From positions 1 to 21,332 of the forward strand of contig CALBKP010000076.1 in NCBI GenBank assembly GCA_937895825.1: a stretch of 21,332 bases of DNA, written 5' to 3'. Every line of letters begins with the position of its first letter. Within the stretch, counting starts at the first letter, position 1. The notes beneath the pieces are model-generated. The model was not told the DNA's origin. It was given only the letters and a program-made list of their open reading frames with translations, and did no database searches. The stretch comes from an uncultured Alistipes sp. Lineage in GTDB: Bacteria; Bacteroidota; Bacteroidia; Bacteroidales; Rikenellaceae. The translations under genes and the position numbers were made by a program. Positions 16,329-21,332 of this stretch are shown here, piece by piece.

Positions 16329-17468
16329 ATGAGACGCGTAGTAGTTGCATTCGACTCGTTCAAAGGGACACTTAGCTCGCGTGAGGCTAACGCCGCCTTC
16401 TCGGAGGGTGTTCGCGACATTATCTCCGATGCCGATATAGTTGCCGTTGCCATATCGGATGGTGGTGAGGGCTTCTCTGAAGCCATTGTAGAGAGTGTCG
16501 GTGGTAATATTGTTGAGGTGTTGGTGTCAGACCCTTTGTGCCGTCCTATTATGGCTCGCTACGCCATTGTCGATAATTGCTCTACGGCGGTTATCACTCT
16601 TGCCTCGGCAAGTGGGTTAACACTTCTCACTCCCACGGAACGTAACCCTCTGCTTGCTACGACCTACGGCACTGGCGAGCTTGTGCTCGATGCTGTTAGG
16701 CGTGGTTGTCGCAGGATTGTTCTTGGACTTGGAGGTAGTGCTACGTGTGATGCTGGCGTTGGACTCTTGCGAGCTCTGGGCTTTGTCTTTCAAGACGCTG
16801 AAGGCCGAGTGCTCACATCGACGATGGATATCTTGGAGCGGTGTGCTACGATAAATGGAGATGGGGTATGCTCGGCTCTGCATGATATAAATATAGCGGT
16901 CGCCATCGACGTCGATAATCCGCTCTATGGCGAGCGTGGTGCTGCCTATGTGTATGCACCTCAGAAGGGCGCATCTGTTGCCGATGTTGAGCGTTTAGAC
17001 CGCGCACTGCGACACTATGCCGATATGGTAGCATACCACGTGGGTATGGACTATGCCGAAGAGTTGGGTATGGGTGCTGCTGGCGGTGTAGCCTTTGGTC
17101 TTCGGGCGTTACTCGGTGTCGTTCCAACATCGGGAATCGAATTTATGCTTGGTATCGTAGATTTCGACACTCTGCTTGTTGGTGCAGACCTCGTTGTTAC
17201 GGGCGAGGGACGTGTTGATCGACAGACGGTTATGGGTAAAGCTCCATCGGGCGTATTGCGTGCCGCCAAACGTGCAGGCGTGCGATGTGTCGCCGTAGGT
17301 GGTAGCGTGGCGTGGTGCGACGAACTATCGCACTCGGACTTCGATGCCATCTATGCCGCCACACCTGCCGATATGCTATTGATTGATGCTATGAAGCGTG
17401 ATATAGCCTATGATAATCTGCGTGCCGTTGGTCGCCGTGTGTGCAACCACTTCCTTACCAATGATTAG
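16329..17468 (+). CDS. Glycerate kinase (GarK/GlxK family)
   Basis: The enzyme phosphorylates D-glycerate with ATP (2- or 3-phosphoglycerate depending on subgroup), feeding glycerate into glycolysis. The 379-residue protein matches the family length. Typical segments are AFDSFKGTLSS (7-17), ISDGGEGF (42-49), YGTGEL (113-118), LGLGGSATCDAGVG (132-145), DVDNPLYGERGAA (194-206), LGMGAAGGVAFGLRALL and the ATP-site-side GEGRVDRQTVMGKAPSGV (292-309). GGSATCDAGVG departs slightly from the usual GGSATNDGG text (Asn to Cys, Gly to Ala). No glycerate, serine or glyoxylate pathway gene is adjacent. It starts 86 bp from the divergent peptidase gene and is the last core-type gene before the restriction-modification block. 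Confidence 0.93.
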   Translation: MRRVVVAFDSFKGTLSSREANAAFSEGVRDIISDADIVAVAISDGGEGFSEAIVESVGGNIVEVLVSDPLCRPIMARYAIVDNCSTAVITLASASGLTLLTPTERNPLLATTYGTGELVLDAVRRGCRRIVLGLGGSATCDAGVGLLRALGFVFQDAEGRVLTSTMDILERCATINGDGVCSALHDINIAVAIDVDNPLYGERGAAYVYAPQKGASVADVERLDRALRHYADMVAYHVGMDYAEELGMGAAGGVAFGLRALLGVVPTSGIEFMLGIVDFDTLLVGADLVVTGEGRVDRQTVMGKAPSGVLRAAKRAGVRCVAVGGSVAWCDELSHSDFDAIYAATPADMLLIDAMKRDIAYDNLRAVGRRVCNHFLTND

Positions 17469-17615
17469 GGTCATTGTCGTTATAATTAAATGATATATAA
17501 TTAAATATATTTGAATTTATACATTATTTACTATGCAATTTACTTACTCATATATATAAGTCTTTTTATATGAAAAAAGCTCCACCCGAAAAAAGTCAAA
17601 CGATACCGTGAAAAA

Positions 17616-17643
17616 GTGTGGTCAAATTATCGGTGTGGTCAAA
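17616..17643. repeat. Tandem-spaced direct repeat GTGTGGTCAAA
   Basis: GTGTGGTCAAA occurs at 17616-17626 and 17633-17643 (17-bp period), with a third GTCAAA at 17595-17600. The reverse complement of its core, GACCACA, lies within the adjoining hairpin at 17654-17660. The 246-bp gap between glycerate kinase and the small gene is otherwise AT-rich with nothing coding. Confidence 0.5.
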
Positions 17644-17647
17644 AAAT

Positions 17648-17676
17648 AACGGCGACCACATAAAATGACCGCCGTT
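17648..17676 (-). terminator. Intrinsic terminator of the restriction-modification unit
   Basis: AACGGCG (17648-17654) pairs with CGCCGTT (17670-17676), loop 15 nt. On the minus strand the stem is followed at once by ATTTTTT (plus-strand A run 17641-17646). It lies 38 bp beyond the stop of the small gene, so it closes the transcript of that gene and of the enzyme upstream of it. Confidence 0.75.
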
Positions 17677-17714
17677 TCTGTTACCATATAACGCAAAGGA
17701 TTGTTAGACTATTC

Positions 17715-18149
17715 TTATTCAATCTCCATAGCATTATTCTCCACTATCCATTCCATTGACATCTGCTTCGACCAAGGTACTGATATTACATAACCTATAT
17801 CCTTATATTTGTCAAGAGATTTCAATGCTGACGACACACATCCCATACAAATCACAATGTCATTGTAGCCATTACATTTGCAGTAGGTCTTTCGTGATGT
17901 AGCGTAGTATCGTATGTTGTTGTGTTCTTCACCATTAATCCATAGCCTATCAAAGATACTATCAGGCATCCATAGATACCCCTTCTCTCTCATACTACAG
18001 AACAGTATCACATTATGAGCTGTTTTATCATCCTCTATAATGCTCTTCGCAAACTTCAAAGCCTTCTTTACCATCTCCTGACGATACTCTTTACTCTTTC
18101 CTATGCCTTCATCATTTATATAATAGGCTCGTCTTTCAATATCACACAT
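17715..18149 (-). CDS. Small protein of unknown function, companion of the restriction-modification enzyme
   Basis: I do not recognise the family. From the ATG at 18149 the product has 144 residues; a TTG at 18155 would add two and overlap the upstream stop. The sequence reads as an alpha/beta protein: a charged helix (about 20-40), strand NVILFCS (46-52), strand NIRYYATSR (78-86), strand DIVICMG (97-103), helix ALKSLDKYKD (108-117), strand IGYVISVPW (118-126) and a C-terminal helix, resembling half of a Rossmann-like fold. Five cysteines, including CKC (90-92) and CMGC (101-104), could bind metal. No signal peptide or membrane span. Codons are more A/T-rich (many AAA, ATA, AGA) than in neighbouring core genes, suggesting transfer. 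It follows the enzyme gene by 2 bp and precedes a terminator, so the two are almost surely co-transcribed; a role as modulator, accessory or independent defence factor is inference. Confidence 0.7.
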   Translation of the reverse strand: MCDIERRAYYINDEGIGKSKEYRQEMVKKALKFAKSIIEDDKTAHNVILFCSMREKGYLWMPDSIFDRLWINGEEHNNIRYYATSRKTYCKCNGYNDIVICMGCVSSALKSLDKYKDIGYVISVPWSKQMSMEWIVENNAMEIE

Positions 18150-18151
18150 AA

Positions 18152-21100
18152 TCAATCATCTAATTTAATCATTAACTCATTTGTCTTGCATAGCGCAGAG
18201 ATAATGCGTTGGTAGTGCATCACATCGTCCCATTCGAGAGTCATACCCTTGCGGTCTTTCAGCCACTTCTGCGCGGGTTGGTAACCGCCGATGTAGAACT
18301 CCCACGCCACGCGCGGAACATTGTTGAAGTACTGCTTGTCGTTAATCCACACCTTACATAAGCCATCGCCACCCTCGGTAATCTTGATAGCCTCAACCTT
18401 GTTACTCCCCGATACATTGAACTCTGTTACCAATGGAAGCGAGGCTTCCATCAGATGCACTCTGCGCAACTCACCTCCTATCTCGGCTACACGATGGAAC
18501 TCGTTTGCATCGGTTGGGTATGGTATGCGTGGGAAGTCCACCTTCAAGAACTCCTTGAACTGCTCTCTGTAAGATGGCGAGTGTAGTATGCCATAGATGT
18601 AGTCGAGCAAGTCCATAGGGCAAAACGCTTCTATGTTACCACTCTTCTCCTCCTCGAACTGCAAGCCAATCTTCTCGGCTATCTGACCCACTATCTCCAT
18701 ATCGAGGTTAGGTCGGCGCGTCTTACCATCTTGTGCATCGTACAGATATAGAGGGAATACATATCCTCTCTCCTTTGTCTTATTAGACACTCTTGAGTCA
18801 TCAACAATGTATTTCGATACTCCAATGTGTGACCAATCAATAACAGTCTGTCTGCAAGTCATTAACCCCACATTATCGCCCTCGATGAAATGGCGCATCA
18901 CCTTTTCACGACCGAAGTCTATCATCGCACTATGATAGTATATATAGCGAGTATCAAATGGTCGATAAGATATAGGTTTCACATATTGAGAGTGGTCTAT
19001 GGATGCAATGGTTGCTTTAGCATCTGCCATCTTCCAATCGCGATTGTCGCCCGCCAAGTAACTACCTCGTTCCTTCTCTCCAAAGAAGAAAGTTCTAACC
19101 TCTCCATCAGACTTCATTGGGTCTGCAAAGTGCTTAATACGAGATAACAACACCTCCTTATCACTATCTATTACAAGACCATCGCGAGATGTGACAACAC
19201 CTACATTGTTCAATGGGAATAGAGTATTGACCGCAAAACCTCTATTGTACACCTCCTCATTAGCCGTATCGCGCTTCATATAGAAGTAGAACGGAGCGGA
19301 TGGCTCTATACGGGTGAAGTCGGTGGTTGCAAACGAGTGTTCCAACAGGTAGTTATACTTGAACTCTCGTACACCATAGAGGTCGCAGTGGTACACCTCG
19401 GCAAGTTCATCCTTGCGCTTCTTGCCGTTCTTGATGAAGATGTTTATGGATACACCTTGCTGAATATCAAAGACATTCTCATCCTTCGAGCCATCAGGGC
19501 AGACCTCCTTCTTCTTACTGTTACCGTGGAGGTCGATGATATATATCTTATCGAAGCTCTGCATCAGACTCCAACGCATACCACGGAATGTGGGGTTGTC
19601 GAGGAAACTGTGGTTGTTGATGTATGCCAACACACCCTCGGTATTCTTATCAACGAACGACTGACCAAGGCGAATAAACTTGCAGTAGTCGTCGTTAATC
19701 CACTTGGGGTTGCGCTCATTGAGAGGCTTATCGGTGTTAGGCTCGCGCTTATAGTCCTCCATTAGCGACATAATCCACTTGCCCTTGTTGTTGCTCTCAC
19801 CGCTATAAGGAGGATTGCCGAGTACGACCATCACGGGCGCATCACGCTTGATATGATTGGCTTGGTTAGCCTCGTTGGAGAGGGCATTGGCGAAGAGTGT
19901 TCCTGTATCTGCGTGGTGTTCCTCTAACGAGTTAGTAAGATAGACACGCAAGCGTTGGCTGTTGTTAGCCTCATAGCCCGTTTCGGCAAGCATCATATCG
20001 AGTTTGAGATGAGCCATAGCATACGATGCCATAAGCAACTCGAAACCATTAAGGCGAGGCAATAGGTGCTTCTCAACATAACTCTGCCATAGACCCTGCT
20101 GACCCTTCATCTTGTCGTGGATGGCGTGGATAACCTCTGCGAGGAATGTACCTGTACCTGTAGCGGGGTCGAGTATCTGCACCTTGTGGGTTTCTATCTC
20201 GTAGGTATCTTTATCGCTCTTCTTTCTCTTCTGATTGAGTAACTCTATCGTGGTCTTGGAGGTATCTGCCAAGCCCATAGGCAAGCCAAACTCCGATTGA
20301 AGTATCTCATCTACTGCACGAACGATATAGTTCACAACGGGTTGAGGTGTATAGTACACACCGCAGTTCTTACGAAGGCGTTGGTCGTATGCCGACAAGA
20401 AGTCCTCGTAGAAGTGTATCATTGGGTCTGTCTGTCGGGTGCGCTTACCATAGCCCGCCATAACCTTGTTGATGTCCGATGCTCGGAACGCCTCGGCAAG
20501 GTCATCGACAATCCACGCTACGCGCTCATCGAGGTCATAGCCCGCAATGTATTGGAACATCTGACGCAAGAATGGGTTGGTACGAGGGATGAGTTCAGAA
20601 GCCTCCTGACGCGAGAATGTATCTGGTGTAGTGTCGTGCAAACGAGCTGCGAACATACCGTATGCAATGGTCTGTGCGTAAATATCGGCGAAGCGTTCAG
20701 GCGTAATGTCGTCCATCAATACATCTTTGATAGCGTGCATCTGATTATATAATGCGTTCTGCTCGTCAATATCTTCGGTAAGCGACTTGCGGATAACATC
20801 TGCCAGTAAGCGCGCCTTACCCGCCATAATCTCGGCGAGTTTCTTTGATGATGTAATCTTCTGGGGCTGAGCGTTGCCGAGGTGTTCAATTAGTGCCACG
20901 AACTTTGCCTCGTTCTCGCTGACCAACACAATCTTATCGCCCTTTAACTCTGCAAGTCGCACACTATCAACGAACTCTCCGTTGCGATACAACCAAAAGT
21001 CGAGGTAGTCAGTGAAGATGATATTGTCGAGTGACTGCTTGTATCGGTCGAACTGCTCCTTGTTCTCCTTGCGACCCGCAAGGTCATTGGTCTTAACGAA

Positions 21101-21313
21101 GTCCTTAGCTTCGATAAATGCAACCGGAGCCTCCTTGCGCATAAGGATATAGTCAGGCGCACCAAAGTCATAACGCCTCGGCTCGTTAATAATAGTCATC
21201 TTGGGGAGTAACGATTGAAGCAACTCCTTCAGGGCGGGGCGGTAACTATGCTCGGTTGCCTTGCCTGTCTTATACTGTGCGTTGAGTTCCTTGATATATT
21301 CAGTTACTGTCAT
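18152..21313 (-). CDS. Single-chain restriction-modification enzyme (type IIG / helicase-less ISP-like)
   Basis: A 1053-residue protein that appears to unite DNA cleavage, adenine methylation and target recognition. Order: an N-terminal PD-(D/E)xK nuclease region with PD (53-54) and EAK (68-70) in PVAFIEAKDF; a helical connector (about 150-310); an N6-adenine methyltransferase with motif X-like GVYYTPQPVVNYIV (318-331), SAM motif I LDPATGTGTFL (381-391), FELLMASYAMAHLKL (424-438) and catalytic NPPY (500-503); then a long C-terminal target-recognition region with ISYRPFDTRYIYYH, common in type ISP enzymes. No Walker motifs are seen, so the helicase of true type ISP enzymes (about 1,500-1,600 residues) is absent. 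No separate specificity subunit is encoded downstream. The ATG is 19 bp from the right edge, so the promoter and any upstream partner are not visible. The recognition site cannot be read from sequence. Confidence 0.88.
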   Translation of the reverse strand: MTVTEYIKELNAQYKTGKATEHSYRPALKELLQSLLPKMTIINEPRRYDFGAPDYILMRKEAPVAFIEAKDFVKTNDLAGRKENKEQFDRYKQSLDNIIFTDYLDFWLYRNGEFVDSVRLAELKGDKIVLVSENEAKFVALIEHLGNAQPQKITSSKKLAEIMAGKARLLADVIRKSLTEDIDEQNALYNQMHAIKDVLMDDITPERFADIYAQTIAYGMFAARLHDTTPDTFSRQEASELIPRTNPFLRQMFQYIAGYDLDERVAWIVDDLAEAFRASDINKVMAGYGKRTRQTDPMIHFYEDFLSAYDQRLRKNCGVYYTPQPVVNYIVRAVDEILQSEFGLPMGLADTSKTTIELLNQKRKKSDKDTYEIETHKVQILDPATGTGTFLAEVIHAIHDKMKGQQGLWQSYVEKHLLPRLNGFELLMASYAMAHLKLDMMLAETGYEANNSQRLRVYLTNSLEEHHADTGTLFANALSNEANQANHIKRDAPVMVVLGNPPYSGESNNKGKWIMSLMEDYKREPNTDKPLNERNPKWINDDYCKFIRLGQSFVDKNTEGVLAYINNHSFLDNPTFRGMRWSLMQSFDKIYIIDLHGNSKKKEVCPDGSKDENVFDIQQGVSINIFIKNGKKRKDELAEVYHCDLYGVREFKYNYLLEHSFATTDFTRIEPSAPFYFYMKRDTANEEVYNRGFAVNTLFPLNNVGVVTSRDGLVIDSDKEVLLSRIKHFADPMKSDGEVRTFFFGEKERGSYLAGDNRDWKMADAKATIASIDHSQYVKPISYRPFDTRYIYYHSAMIDFGREKVMRHFIEGDNVGLMTCRQTVIDWSHIGVSKYIVDDSRVSNKTKERGYVFPLYLYDAQDGKTRRPNLDMEIVGQIAEKIGLQFEEEKSGNIEAFCPMDLLDYIYGILHSPSYREQFKEFLKVDFPRIPYPTDANEFHRVAEIGGELRRVHLMEASLPLVTEFNVSGSNKVEAIKITEGGDGLCKVWINDKQYFNNVPRVAWEFYIGGYQPAQKWLKDRKGMTLEWDDVMHYQRIISALCKTNELMIKLDD

Positions 21314-21332
21314 AGTAGTATGCTCATTGATA

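Noticed and set aside
17506..17513. TATATTTG, a plus-strand -7-like box after glycerate kinase
   Set aside because: No plus-strand gene follows; such a box is expected by chance in this AT-rich gap.
18152..21313. Possibility that the enzyme is a true type ISP or type I restriction protein
   Set aside because: No Walker A or other helicase motifs, the chain is too short for ISP, and no specificity or motor subunit gene is visible beside it.

Overview
The window is a 21.3-kb piece of a bacterial chromosome, most likely from Bacteroidales (phylum Bacteroidota). The main evidence is the promoter style. Eight genes are preceded by a TAnnTTTG -7 box, the Bacteroidota sigma-ABfr type, and clear Shine-Dalgarno sites are mostly absent. 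Family choices agree: rubrerythrin, a GadC-type permease, an M1 peptidase lipoprotein and an ISP-like restriction enzyme. A gut genus such as Alistipes or a relative is possible, but this is a guess. No rRNA, tRNA, CRISPR array or transposase was seen.

Layout. (1) 1-378, minus: the first 126 codons of a recQ-type helicase, running off the left edge. (2) 467-4939, plus: a tight run lptB-aroA-aroC-prmC-recX with gaps of 22 bp or less and three start/stop overlaps. It combines LPS export, the last two shikimate steps, release-factor methylation and RecA control. (3) 4936-7770, minus: an AzgA/PbuG-type purine permease, a ZIP metal transporter and rubrerythrin, with hairpins in the gaps after the ZIP and rubrerythrin genes. 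(4) 8027-9484, plus: a GadC-like amino-acid permease, ending in a hairpin. (5) 9608-12218, plus: guanine deaminase, a secreted glycerophosphodiester phosphodiesterase and an NCS2 xanthine/uracil-type permease in one probable operon, followed by purA (12315-13598) with its own promoter. (6) 13736-16243, minus: an M1 aminopeptidase, convergent with purA across a perfect 19-bp hairpin and divergent from a glycerate kinase (16329-17468, plus). (7) 17715-21313, minus: a helicase-less single-chain restriction-modification enzyme and a small AT-rich gene of unknown function directly downstream, closed by a good intrinsic terminator. This last block is the only accessory-looking part.

How the genes work together. 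Purine metabolism recurs: a guanine/hypoxanthine/adenine-type permease, guanine deaminase (guanine to xanthine), a xanthine/uracil-type permease and PurA (IMP to adenylosuccinate) lie within about 9 kb. This suggests a purine salvage neighbourhood.

The most notable points are a short chorismate synthase with altered signature motifs, the restriction enzyme with its unrecognised companion protein, the perfect 19-bp palindrome between purA and the peptidase, and mutually exclusive stems at the purA transcription start. I did not find a clearly new multi-gene system. The restriction enzyme plus companion is the best candidate.
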